Shown: piece after piece, positions 32,521 to 44,137 of the stretch | How the letters are laid out: the number at the start of each line of letters is the position of its first letter | Numbering within the stretch: position 1 is the stretch's first letter | Assembly: GCA_030435675.1 (NCBI GenBank) | Contig: CM059624.1 | Location: 15,896,769-15,960,768, forward strand | Length of the DNA: 64,000 bases | Source of the DNA: Steinernema hermaphroditum | Taxonomy: Eukaryota > Nematoda > Chromadorea > Rhabditida > Steinernematidae | Direction: 5' to 3' | Notes under the pieces: generated by a model | Told to the model about the DNA's origin: nothing | The model's input: only the letters and a program-made list of their open reading frames with translations | Database searches by the model: none | Translations under genes and position numbers: made by a program

Positions 32521-35211
32521 ACAACTTCCTTGTACATGTACAAGAATCGTTTCCTTGTTGTAAAGGGATCTTTGCTCTCAGGGCTTAGCGCTATGTTCTT
32601 TGTGGTGTATATACACTTCTGCGTAGTAATGAACGCTAGAGAATAGTTGGATAGAACAGAGAAGTAGATAAGTGTTTTTGCTATGTTGCAACTGAAAATC
32701 ACAAGGCCACAAAAAATCACAAAATCTTCAAAGTCAAACGCGGCAGGGCACTTATGAGAACAACATTTGTGGGCCCTGGCACTTGACAGATCTTGGCACT
32801 CGCTAAATAATTAAACTACAAAAAAAAACTTAAAACTTAAAAGCTTAAAAGTTTAAACTTAAAAGCGACTACAAGACACAATGCACGGATCGCCTTTGCG
32901 TCTAGATACTGTTGGAAGTGCATCGATTCCCCGTTTACATATCAGCGACTTGCACAGAATGCTTTCAGCGATTTCAGTCATTTTCACCATAGTGGAAAAC
33001 CATGACTTTTGAACAGCTTCTTGCCATGGTTGCCAAATGACGGAACTAAATGTTGAGCTGGTCCCGGCGACCTCAGTCTCTCAACGATCCACTTGAATTG
33101 TATCGTCTGGTAACTGATGATTTGGTTCACACCAACAACCAAAGCCCAAAGGCCGTGAGAATCACCACTTCAAATTCAGTGTGAGGTTCGACTCTCTCCG
33201 ACGTGATAATTATGACTATACATGTCTATGATAAGGGGCTATATTTACTCGAATTCTATGTTCTGCGATAACCAGCGCAATCGTCTTCCCTTCACCTTCG
33301 CGCGTCTTTGATTGTGAAATGTTTGGCAGAACAGCTTAACGATTACCCACAATTCTCACAAGACATCAAGAATCTCTTTTACAAGTGAAATGCGATGTGT
33401 GGGCACGAGGATTAGTTTCAAGAACGCAGAATCATGAATTTGAACAATAGATCGTCTAGATGTGATGAATGAGACAGACTACTATTGCCTTTCAAAAACA
33501 CATAATAGCCGGATGACAATTGCGTTGGATAAGACAAAACATGTCTGACGTGTGGTCGTAGATGGTCGTAGATCTACATGATGTGGACCTAGATAAACCT
33601 GTGCCCAAAACCATATTCTTCGCAGAAATTTTCGATCCCGATCTCGATCCCGATCCCGAGACTCGATGAAATTTCGAGCGACTAACATCTCTGTATATGC
33701 CTACCGTGAGTACCTTGAGGCGAACATTGGAACCTGTCCCCTAATAGTGCTAATCAAGAAACACAAAATACAACAGCATCTGATGTAGTCCGTCTCCTAT
33801 CCAAATGGATATTATAAGATCACGTTCAATGAGCACCCTATTCAAATTGGAATGATGATGTGCGGTCCATAGATCGTAATGCGTTTTTAAAGCAAAGAAC
33901 AAAATAACAAGAAGGCAGCAGAATTCACCGTGTGTTAGAGCATTGAGGTACAATGCGTTTCAGGATTCAAAAGGACACAACTACAAAATGGAAGCAGCTA
34001 TGTGAACAGATTCAGATTTCGTTTCACAGGACTGAATTATCTGTAGATCAACGAAAGGAACTTAAAAAACATAAACGCTGTAGATAAACAGAAATCCTCC
34101 ATGTTAATTTGCTGAAGGGTAGAACGAGTTTACGCGAGACTGCCGAGACTGTAAAGACTATAGGCTCGTCCAGCAAAGCGAGACTCGCATTCATTTTTGT
34201 GCATGACCTAACATCCAGGCTTGCCTGAGGCTCCGGCTTATTTATTTAAAGTGAGGCTGAAGGGTGAGCCCTGTTGTCGTGGTGGCTTCAACAAATCCCG
34301 GATTAGCTTAGGCTCCGGCTTAGGCTTGAGCCTGTTGCTTTAAAACGTGCTCTGTGGACTTTACAGCTTCGCAGATATCCTAGGCAGTCTCGTATCACAC
34401 CGTTACGCAGTTCTACTAGGAGAGAAAAGCAGAGATGAAAATAGCTGCTAGTTGCTCTTCTATGGTGACAGAAGCAAAACAAAATACTACTATGTTTGCG
34501 GCTTGTTGGAAATCGAACCAAGAAACGCTCAAGACACCGAGCGGTAACGCCACCAGGTCAGCCATTCGGTCCAAAATACTTCATTATGAATTGCTATAGA
34601 TTTACTATGAACCCATCTAGTAGTTAATCTGAAACCCATTAATAATATTCAGTGTTTCGCTTTAAGAATATTCGCATGGCACTTCCATAATATTCATATT
34701 CAGTGAAATTAACGGATCGTAAATTCAGAATACTGTAGATGAACTTTTGGATCTTAAACATCGTAGATATAATGCTGAAGCTTATAGAGAAAGAAAAAGT
34801 GAAGAGCTCGCAGTGCCACAACATCCGGCTTTGAATCCTTGTTGTGCCGCACTTACAAGCTAAACCACGGGAAAGACCTCAAAGTGCGAAATTTTGTGAA
34901 AGTAAAGGTTTGCCTTCCCTGAAGTTCAGAGATTTTGCACCCAATTTTGCAACCAACTTCAAAGGAGCTGCCCGCTAATATCGTCCTTGAAGAGAAGACT
35001 ACATAAGAACATTAGATATATTTTTGATCAGGTGGTAGACTTGGAAATTTTAACTGACCATGGATTCAACAAGAACAATGACTCATTACCCTGGACGTCC
35101 TTTGTGTCGAAAAGAAGCCTTCTTTCAGTGTTCTTAGAATGTCCGTCGTCAGGAGGAGGAGATTGGAGCGATATAAAAGAACAGGTGACAGGCTCGATAG
35201 TCTGAGTCGCC
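32521..35211. other. Gene-free stretch upstream of receptor D
   Basis: Contains a short CTTAAAA-type simple repeat near 32820-32870, a CGATCCCGATCTC simple repeat near 33630-33660, a GGCTCCGGCTTA-rich patch at 34210-34340 and a tRNA-like patch on the minus strand near 34815-34880. No coding exon is supported. Confidence 0.4.
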
Positions 35212-36341
35212 ATGGGTCTCTCTGCCGAGCAGCTGCATGACAATACTGTCTCCTCCGCTATCATTATGATTGTAAGCTCATCGAACTATTGGACATCTTC
35301 ACAATCATGAGGTTTAGATGGGCACCCTCGGAATCCTGGTCAATCTCCATGTGATTGTGGCTCTTCGGCGTCTTAAGACCTTTGGATACGCGTTTGGAAG
35401 GATCTGCATGTCTCATACTGTAGCCAATTTTGGAAACGCTTTTGTGTTCACTTGCTACGTCGCCCCGATCACCTTGATGTATGTGGGAGTTCTCTGATTA
35501 GGGCTAAGTGACGTTTACAGTAACCCTGAGTTCCACAAGAGCTACTTGGGAATCCGAGCCGGCCAACTCCTCATACTCTTCTGGAACGCTTCCGTCCTTT
35601 CGCACTTCTTAACGGCTCTGAACCGATGGGTGGTCATGTACTTCCCCCTGAAGTACGAAAACATATTCACAAATCGAGTGACAGACTGTGCTATCATATT
35701 CTTATGGATCTTTTCCATTTGCCAGGTCATTCCCTACTTTAGTCGTAAGTGGGAATTCCTAAAAGCCTAATGATCGACTTCAGCTGAATGTCTGTTCGAC
35801 TACCACATCGAAACGTTCACCTTCTTGTTCGGCTCCTCTCCCTGCAGCATCGTCATCGGAACCTACACCGACTACTACTTCAGCATCTTCATGATTTGCT
35901 CCATTGCCTGTTTAGACTTGATGACTTTCATCAAGATCCATGCTATGAACAAAGTACACAAAGGCCAATTTACCCACGTTTATCAAAAGCGAACTTTAGA
36001 CTGTCTCCCTCAGCATTGACACCCAAAAACGCCGCCGTAAGGAGGTCAAGTTCTTCTTCCAGGCCGTGTGCCAGGGCGTCGCCTTCATGACCGAACTCGT
36101 CTCCTTCTTCTACATCTGCCTTCAGTTCGAAAACAAGTGGATAAAGTTTGTATTCACCACGTTCGCCTGGCTCACCGTTCATATGACGGATGGCCTCATC
36201 GTCATCATCTTCAACAAAGAGATTCGCACCTTCCGCGTTTTCACAGGTCACTCTACCCTATACGCATCATCCAGCAACGAAGGCCAATCAACGGCTGCAA
36301 CGACAAGAGCTCGAACGACAACTACAGCCAACCGCACCTAG
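35212..36341 (+). CDS. Srx-type 7TM chemoreceptor D (five exons, 318 aa)
   Basis: Exons are 35212-35271, 35318-35478, 35521-35744, 35784-35953 and 36000-36341, joined in one frame. Conserved segments include TFGYAFGRICMSHTVANFGN, LNRWVVMYFPLKY, GSSPCSIVIGTYTDYYFS and KEVKFFFQAVCQGVAFMTELVSFFYI. Unlike A, B, F, G and H, the last helix and tail are coded by one exon with no intron after the DG residues; pseudogene C and receptor E share this. The tail is Ser/Thr-rich. The exon 4 donor is GTACAC, chosen because it gives the 170-nt length seen in all siblings. It is transcribed opposite to C and E, which suggests inversion during duplication. Confidence 0.88.
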
Positions 36342-37429
36342 CTACAATACCAAAAAACGTGCTTGTGATTTATTAATTAGCCTATTGTTTTGTATTGGGT
36401 AATGAATTGGAAACCTTGGCAAAATAAAGACAGGTGGACTGAAGGATTAGCTGGTGACAAAGCAGAAATCTTGTTTTTCTTTTAGCGTGAAATGCGAAAA
36501 CGGGACGAACATTCTATGTGAAATTCAAAAGTAACGAGATTTGCCTGAAAATCCACAAAAAAACCGCTGGAAACGACGTTAGGAAAGGGTTGAAAATGCA
36601 GTATTCGGCTTGAGAACGATACCGCCACAATGGCCCTGAGCATCGCGCCGGGGGTTACCGTAATATCGTTTGTTCAAGTCCTGTCAAGCGCTTCGAGCTT
36701 ATCCACATGGCTTACGTATTGAGTGATTACATTCGCTTGGCAACAAATGCCCGCTTCACTTCGCGAAGTCCGTCGTGGAAACGTTTCGTTGTTGAACAGG
36801 ATGCCCGCTCCTGACACGACTAGTCTGCTCAATTCAAATATTTCATCATCGGAAACATCGGACGTTCGCTCACAATGACTCTCGCTCGCGCGCCTTGCTG
36901 ACCGCCGTTCACGTGTACGGAATTTGCGGCGATTTTCACCACTTTGCGCTATCTCTCCATTTTGCTTACAAATTCTGCTGTCGAACAATCCTGATTTTTG
37001 TTCTTTTCACTGACTGGGCATTTGAGCAGCTTCCTTTCGGATGTAATCTAAACTTTTCTATTACTGGACATGGTTTGCCGTGCTTGTAAACAAAGTTTAT
37101 ATCCAAATTTGGCCTTCAATTATATTGCTGCCGTTGGTTGCCAACAAATATGGCCGGAATTTCTTCGTCAATTACGATTTCCATTTTATTTGGAACACAA
37201 ATGATTCAGCAAGGCACGCAAGTGGGATCCTAGGCACAATCCAGAACTAGGATTCAAGAGCTTTCCGAAGTTGTATTTCTGTTCTCTAGCCTTGCAATCT
37301 GTGTTTTAGAACTACAAATTATGCCGTGACTATAGATTACGATAGTTACAGAAATTCGCTATTTGATCGCGCTTTTCAATCGTGTTTCTTACGAAATGTC
37401 TCATCTATTTTTATTTCAGAGCTTCAATC
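36342..37429. other. Intergenic stretch between receptor D and pbs-3
   Basis: A minus-strand frame at 36674-36988 (104 codons without an ATG at its head, containing TSDVSDDEIFELSRLV and ending EALDRT) has gene-like composition and could be the last exon of a divergent gene. No upstream exon or domain was found. Otherwise nothing is recognised; the pbs-3 promoter should lie here. Confidence 0.35.
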
Positions 37430-38145
37430 ATGTCGATTATGAGCTATAGTGGTGGCACCGTCCTTGCCATGATGGGCAATGGATGTGTGTGCATCGGTTC
37501 CGATTTGCGCCTGGGAGAGCAAATGACCACAATTGCCACCGACGTTCCCAAGGTACGATGTGGACCGAGGCGTTTGTTTGATTGTAACAGTCATTGATTT
37601 TAGATTGAGAAACTTGCGGAGCGTGTCTACATTGGTCTAGGAGGCTTTCATTCCGACGCCCGTACCATTGTCGATAAAATGGAATTTCGTCGTTCACTCT
37701 ATGAACTGCGAGAGTTCCGCAATGTTCGCCCGACCGTAGCGGCCACTATGCTTTCGAACCTTCTCTACCATCATCGTTTCGGAAGCTTTTTCTGTGAACC
37801 TATCATTGCTGGAGTCGACACTGAAACGGGAAAACCATACATCGGCGGAATGGACACTATTGGATGCATCGCCAGTCCTCGTGATTTTGTGGCGGTCGGC
37901 ACTGGACAAGAATACCTCCTTGGAGTTTGCGAAGGTTTGACATTGGAAAGATCAACTAATGTTATAAATTCTCGCGTTCAGGGTTCTGGCGTGAAAATAT
38001 GGGTCCCGACGATTTGTTCGAGGCGACTGCACAGGCACTTCTCTCCGGACTCGAGAGAGATGCTGCTTCTGGCTGGGGTGCTGTAGTCTACACTATTACA
38101 AAGGATTCAGTGAACGTCAAAACGATTAGAGCTCGCATGGACTGA
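37430..38145 (+). CDS. pbs-3: 20S proteasome subunit beta-3 (205 aa)
   Basis: A non-catalytic beta-type subunit of the 20S proteasome core, in cytosol and nucleus. Exons are 37430-37552, 37604-37934 and 37982-38145, giving 205 residues, the family length. The beginning MSIMSYSGGTVLAMMG is the beta-3 hallmark. SDLRLGEQ, VYIGLGGFHSDARTI, YEPI-like CEPIIAGVD, IGCIASPRDFVAVGTG and the end GWGAVVYTITKDSV, KTIRARMD also fit. There is no propeptide with an N-terminal catalytic threonine, as expected for beta-3. A TTATTTCAG acceptor ends at 37419, 10 bases before the ATG, suggesting trans-splicing. AATAAA is at 38194-38199. It lies as a housekeeping island inside the receptor cluster. Confidence 0.97.
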
Positions 38146-39958
38146 TTAACTTATTGTCGACGTTGTTTTCTCCCGTGATGTAATGTATTCTTCAATAAAC
38201 GCTTAAGTGACTTTGTTTTGTGGTGTTTATCTGCTTTGTTGGGTGTATCGCAGTGGAGCATTGGTGCTAATAGTCCTTGGAGTTTGTGAAGTTGGTAAGT
38301 GTGAACTGTAAGCAAGCGCAACCTACTTTAGCACGGGCTATTTGCAATCTTCATCATTATGCCATCATGGTGAATGGATGTTGTTTGAGCCACCCAGAAT
38401 CAGCATTCGTAACACGTGACATTTTCAAGAATTAAAAAAGGGCGAGGTGACTGTTCATTGAAAAACAGCCACATCCGAGTGACATCAAAAAACAGTCTGT
38501 GGCGAAACAAAGCATCCATTGTTTGATGATGCTTAGTTTTGTATACAACCCGGGTAATCTTCGATTACATATTGGTTGCTGTATCGAATATTCTCTATCC
38601 AGATAGAACGCAGGTGATCATTAAATTATCTGAAAGAAACAAAGGGTATCTAGACAGCCACTGCAATGTCTAGACAGAAGTCTGAAATGCCATTTCCGTG
38701 ATCATTCTAAGGTGAGACCGGTCGGAGAATGAAAGAATTCGCTCTCACGCTCGGGTGCTCATGGAAGTGACATTTCGGTGAGCACCCATCTGTTTGATGA
38801 CCCTTTCTTGGCCTTCGCTTTGTATATCATCCCCACGTAGACCATATCTCGGCAAGGCATCGCTGGGAAGTGATGAAGTTCTACGCCAGAGCTCATAACA
38901 GCGAAGATTTACCGATAACCGTTGTGTATTTCTAAAGGAATCGGAAGGCTTTACCTTCGTATTGAAGGTGATCCTTGCTTTAGTTCTCACATGTAAGTTG
39001 GCTTTTAAGGACAAGAAGCCATGAAAACATCCTGGTAAAACGTTGATCTTCGATTACAAACAGGCTGCCGAACACGGATTGTTGACTTTTTGAAATAGGT
39101 CGAGCTTTGTAGGCGCAGGAATCAGAGAAAACATCTTGCAGATTTAAACGTTGATTGCGACATTCCTGAATGGATGTATAATAGTTGTTTTTTTAATGTT
39201 TAGGATATAGCAACCTACCGTTTAGCCCCCACGCAGTGCTTTGTGTAGAGCCGACACATAAAAACACGATGATACATATTCTACATGAAAACAGATCTGC
39301 GACTGTGTTGTGATGATGTTTTTCTGCATCTTTAACAAATTTTAATTTCATACATATTTTTTGTGATGTAGAAGTCGAACAGTGAACAGATGACTTATAA
39401 GAATATAGCCCTGCTTTTAGAGTCCAATTTCTCGTTTCCCAATTTTTCGATTTTGTATCAAGTCAGCTGAGGGGCACCCGGAAGAAGGGCGAATTCTACT
39501 TGAGCTTTCGTGAGACGACAAATTAAGGATTTGGCTTTGAATCTCAATTCCTCCCTTGAAGTTTCTTGAAATCGGCCCTAGGACGCACTAATACTACACC
39601 AAAACTCCTTTCGTTGTTCCTATTCACATTGTCTTCGAAATCCGGCGATCTCCAAGTTGAAAGCTATACCCCTCAGTATTCCATTTTAAAAGCCATGATC
39701 GACGATGTTTTAGGAGAAATAAAAGAGTTTCGCTCTCATGCTCACTTCTTTGGACCCTTTTCTCTTAATCTTAGGAGATTTGGATTACTGGGTTTTGGAT
39801 TATTGTTCAATGACCAACAAAAGAGAAAAACAGTCGACTGTTTGATATAGGCGATACGAAGGCTTAAAGCAAAGTCCACGGATTAGAGAGCAGATGACGT
39901 GGCATGTGGCGTTCAGAAGATCACATTTTGATACCGGAATTTGCAGAGCAGTCGAAGC
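38146..39958. other. Gene-free stretch
   Basis: Apart from the pbs-3 polyadenylation region, only short open frames without domains are present (for example 38745-39014 minus and 39566-39850 plus). Confidence 0.4.
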
Positions 39959-40106
39959 CAGAGATGCCAAATGACCTGGAGCCGAGCCTGAGCCTCTGAG
40001 CCGAGCCAAGCCATAGCCGACCGGGTGGTCTGAGCCGGCCAATTGAGCCAAAGCCACGAACCGGAGCCGGCTCCAATTGCGAAATCGACGCGACTGGGCA
40101 TTTCTG
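39959..40106. mobile_element. 148-bp hAT-like MITE
   Basis: Left end CAGAGATGCCAAAT; right end reverse-complements to CAGAAATGCCCAGT. Flanks GTCGAAGC (39951-39958) and ATCGAAGC (40107-40114) match at 7 of 8 bases. The interior is rich in GAGCCGAGCC and GCCGGCTC words, like the element at 44843. It is non-coding. Confidence 0.77.
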
Positions 40107-40654
40107 ATCGAAGCTTTAAATCCCGATAAATCAAAGAGGGGTCATGGCATACAATGGAAAGGTCAAACATTTCCCTAGATTTGATCAAGTTGCCCATACA
40201 TGTTTTTTGTCAAAGATGGATGTATCTCGACCTTTAAGGGCTGTCTCTTTTTCGATAAAAAAGCTACTAGATATATTATCACAAAATCGTGCAGTAGATA
40301 GGACCGACTGAATGACATTTTTCGTAATTTTATTGAATATACACAAGTGCTCAAGGAAACGCAAAATACGAGGTAGATGACACGGTATTTCTCATTGTAT
40401 ACGAAAGTTGAGGTGACTGTTTTCTATCAACGGTGAGATTAATATAGAAACGATATGCTTGTGAGGATTACATACATACATGGAAAAAGAAGGTCGCTTA
40501 AATGCACACAAAAACCACAAAACCATGAGGTAGAGGATAACATAAACAACACTAAATGTATTGAGATAGAGGTAGATGTGAGGTATAAGTAGACTGGAAA
40601 TAAGACTGATGGAATCTATACTGAGTTAGACTACATGTACATGGGATATATGAA
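40107..40654. other. Gene-free stretch
   Basis: No exon, RNA gene or repeat recognised; includes the 3' flank of receptor E. Confidence 0.4.
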
Positions 40655-41823
40655 TTACTGTCCGCTCTTGTTAGCAGAGTCAGCCACGGAAGTCACCTGT
40701 CCTGGCTGAGTAGTGGAGTTCACCTTATCACAGTTAGTCGATGAATGGTGGAGAGTGGAAGAGCTGAAGATGTTGAAGACGCGGAAGGTGCGGATCTCTT
40801 TGTTGAAGCCGACGACGATGAGTCCGTCGACCATGTGCACGAACAACCAGGCGCAGGTGGTGAAACAGAAGCGGATCCACTTGTTTTCGAACTGGAGGCA
40901 GATGTAGAAGAAGGAGACGAGTTCGGTCATGAAGGCGACACCCTGGCACACGGCCTGGAAGAAGAACTTGATCTCCTTACGGCGGCGTTTGTGCATGTCC
41001 ATGGTCATAGTCGTTTTCTTGGTTTTCTAGATGTAGTCTTTGAAGAAGGTATTTGAGTGGAGAGGAGCTTACGTTATGCATAATGCGGATCTTGATGAAT
41101 GTCATGAAGTCGAGGCTGGCGATTGCGCTAATCATGAAGATGCTGAAGTAGTAGTCGGTGTAGGTTCCGATGACGATGCTGCAGGGAGAGGAGCCGAACA
41201 AGAAGGTGAACGTTTCGATGTGGTAGTCGAACAGACATTCAGCTGAAGTCGATCATTATGCATCTCTATGGAAACGCTCGACTTACTGCTGAAGTAGGGA
41301 ATGACCTGACATATCGAGAAGATCCATAGGAAGGCTATGGCGAGGTCAGTAACTCGTTTGGTGAAGATCTGATCAACCTTCAGGGGGAAGTACATGACCA
41401 CCCATCGGTTCAGAGCCGTTAGAAAATGGGAGAGGACCGAGGCGTTCCAGAAGAGAATGAGGACTTGACCGGCTCGGATTCCCAAGTAGCTCTTGTGGAA
41501 CTCAGGGTTACTGTAAACGTCACTTAGCCCTAATCAGAGAACCCCAACATACATCAAGGTGATCGGGGCGACGTAGCAAGTGAACACAAAAGCGTTTCCA
41601 AAATTGGCCACAGTATGGGACATGCAGATCCGTCCAAACGCGTATCCAAAGGTCTTCGTTCGGCGGAGGGCCAAAATAACATGGAGGTTGACCAGGATTC
41701 CACAGGTGCCGAGCTAAAGTTGACTCTTAAGATACCGTACATCGGTAGGCGGCTTACGGTCATGATAACAATAGAGGAGACTTTGTTGTCATGGAGCTCT
41801 TCGGCGGAGAGTTCGCCAGCCAT
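40655..41823 (-). CDS. Srx-type 7TM chemoreceptor E (five exons, 330 aa)
   Basis: Exons are 41823-41758, 41713-41553, 41510-41287, 41242-41073 and 41026-40655, in one frame. It is the intact sister of pseudogene C: exon 3, introns 2 and 3 and the last exon are nearly identical in the two. At the site of the C stop codon, E reads TTC CTA TGG ATC (FLWI). Key segments are TFGYAFGRICMSHT, LNRWVVMYFPLKVDQIF, SICQVIPYFS and RRKEIKFFFQAVCQGVAFMTELVSFFYICLQ (27 of the last are shared with D). The tail is longer than in D and ends in ADSANKSGQ. Function as a chemoreceptor is inferred from the family. Confidence 0.88.
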
Positions 41824-42719
41824 GGTCTCAGCCTCAATATCTCGAAGTCTGCGATTAGCGACTCTATAAGGCGGATTTTATATCGTCGTCTCACGAAAGC
41901 TGAAAGCACAGGAAAGCCAGTAATGACAGTACGCGATGCTCCACCCATCCATTAAACAATGCACTGAGTCAAGATGCTTGAAAAAGCGTATGCAGAAGAA
42001 TAGGCAATCGCCGAAATTATGGGATACGGTGTGACTATCTTTTGGTTCTACTTTTCCCAGAATAGATGCTTTGTGTGTTATTTTTTCCTTGTATCTAAAG
42101 GTTTGTAAAAATGACTCTGGCATGACGAATGGTGTTTGACGTTTTGAAAGGTAGATGTGAGAGCTAGGGATACGGTAGCGCACCGGGAACTTGGCGAAGC
42201 TGCTTAAGTCAGTCGTCTACGTATCCATACATAATGATACCAAGAGATGAGGTCGTCAGTTTTCCGGCTCACAGCCGGTTGAATGGTGTTTGTCTCAGAA
42301 AATGACGATATTTAACAAAGCAAGAAGCTTTTGAATGTATATGGTTTTTGGTGCGTTAAGAATCGATTCTAGTGTAGAGATCACATTGAGGAGCACAGGA
42401 TGTACAGGGGAAGATCTGAGTTTATGTAAATCTTAGGAGACTTAGTCATTATTAAGTTGCCATAGCAATAAACTCTGTCTGTGGGTGACAAACTTATTAT
42501 GTCGGTCGTTTGGAGATTGCAGGTGAGTTTTTCCTTAAACATATGCCTAGGCAGACCATTTACTTTCGAAAAACACTCTGCAGACATCGGTCTATTGGTT
42601 TCACCTGTTGTCCTGACCCCAATAACACTTTAAAATTAAGGTTAAGATTTTAATGGTCGCATGTTCGGTGCAGAACAGTTGTTGGGTGTACAATTTTGAT
42701 GAAAATTAATGCAATAATA
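41824..42719. other. Gene-free stretch upstream of receptor E
   Basis: No exon recognised. It should contain the receptor E promoter. Minus-strand frames at 41878-42183 and 42381-42587 have no domain. Confidence 0.4.
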
Positions 42720-43900
42720 GTTTTTAAGTTGGTGGCGATCGATCGGGCGTCCGTCCACACTGAAGTGCCGTCGCTATTGGTGGAATGATCGCCATGGCCC
42801 CCAGAAGCCTTGGAACATTAAAGGAGCGGTAGTTCAAACCAGAAATGCCAACAGAACCGGAGCCGGCTTACTCTAACTTCAGAGAAACAACGGGCATGGG
42901 GCGGCAGGCAAGGGGGATCTCTGGTTGTCTGCGCTCTCTTTGCACTGCTCCCCACGAACGATCACGTCTAGTTGCCGATTCCGGATTTTTGGGCAAGGTT
43001 TGGATGTCCGTTAACCACTGCCACTTAAGCTGCAGAAACTTCGACTATCCATTCGTAGCGAAATTACGACATTGCATCTTGGTAAACACACCCACGGAAC
43101 GACGCTATTACTCATCTAATCTTCCTGTTTCGCATCTCATTCAATGGTGTTTTTCTTGTAGCCTGGCGCACAATAATGCTTCGTCAGATCGTCTTTCGAT
43201 CGAAAACGTCATAAGAGGTAATCCTCGAAATGTCAGTCACCAGTCTAGCCATCGAAGTGGAAACAGGAAAGCGTGACAATGGATTTTCAACGTTGTTTTT
43301 CGGCTGATCCCCTAAGTTCAATACATGTAATGAAAGCGATGTTTCAACTGCATTGAATTGATGAAGGAACTAAAAGATCCGACGTCAGCATAGACATTAC
43401 ATGTCTCTCAATTCGAAAGAATGCACAACCGTGGGCTATGAACAATTCGTTTCCAAGTAGTGTTGATGGGGATTCTCAGAGCACGTTGCAAAATGTGAGT
43501 TTCTGCACATTATAATACCACAACTGCGTACATACAGCGAAAAGATGATGACCTTAGGTAATTACAATTGATGTTTCTATTTAAATGGTGTCCAAAATAG
43601 GCCATAAAACAAGAAAGACGTCAAAATAACTCGGCTACCCGCGCCGCCATGAAAGTCCGAAGTCCGCGTCTCCAGCTTCTGATGGGTTTCCTCTTCGTTC
43701 GCTGCACTCCAACGTCGCGGCTCAACATAATTCATTCTCGTTTTCGTCGCTTCGGCAAGTTGGAGTGCAACAATTCCTTACAGGCGCGGGTAACCAAAAT
43801 ATAGACGTCGTTCACGACGCCAGACTCTACCGTCATGCTCTGCATCAAAGCCAGAAGAAGACCAGCGACTGCGCTGTACTCTGCCATGATCGGTAAGACC
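42720..43900. repeat. Dispersed repeat copies 2/3, interrupted by an insertion
   Basis: Bases 42728-42839 (ending GGAGCGGTAGTTCAAACC) match the first part of the repeat at 57519-58012. Bases 43640-43900 (CGCGCCGCCATGAAAGTCCG, later CCAGAAGAAGACCAGCGACT) match its later part. The roughly 800 bp between starts with a CAGAAATGCC end at 42840, so one repeat copy seems to have been split by an element of the CAGNGATGCC group. No coding capacity is recognised. Confidence 0.5.
42840..43060. mobile_element. Diverged or partial hAT-like element related to 44843-45107
   Basis: The left end CAGAAATGCCAACAG and the following GAGCCGGCTTACTC resemble the other elements. The inner words GCTCTCTTTGCACTGCTCCCC (42929-42957 region) match the element at 44843-45107 in inverse orientation. 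The right terminus and target duplication were not identified, so the end coordinate is approximate. Confidence 0.45.
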
Positions 43901-44137
43901 AGTTCACTACATAAACTAAAAAAGCACAGTTTACATTCCTTCTATGCAATTTATTTTCAGTAAACAGAGAAATCACAGAAAAGGCCGGAAGTAGAAAAAG
44001 TAGAAAAAAATGGAGAAAAAAAAAGAGGAATACAACATACTAATCACATTAACGCAAATTGTGCTTAGAATGAGTGAGTAAGTTTGGAACTGACATAAGT
44101 GTACATACTTCAGGGCACGACTAAGAATTCTCGTAAT

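Noticed and set aside
34205..34345. CAGGCTTGCC / GGCTTGAGCCTG as a MITE
   Set aside because: The ends are only roughly complementary and the flanking octamers do not match.
34815..34880. tRNA-like patch on the minus strand (TGGTTTAGCTTGTAAG, GGATTCAAAGCC)
   Set aside because: Box A and B words only; no complete cloverleaf.
42845..43276. 143-codon plus-strand frame
   Set aside because: Starts inside a transposon-like end and runs through repeat DNA; no domain.
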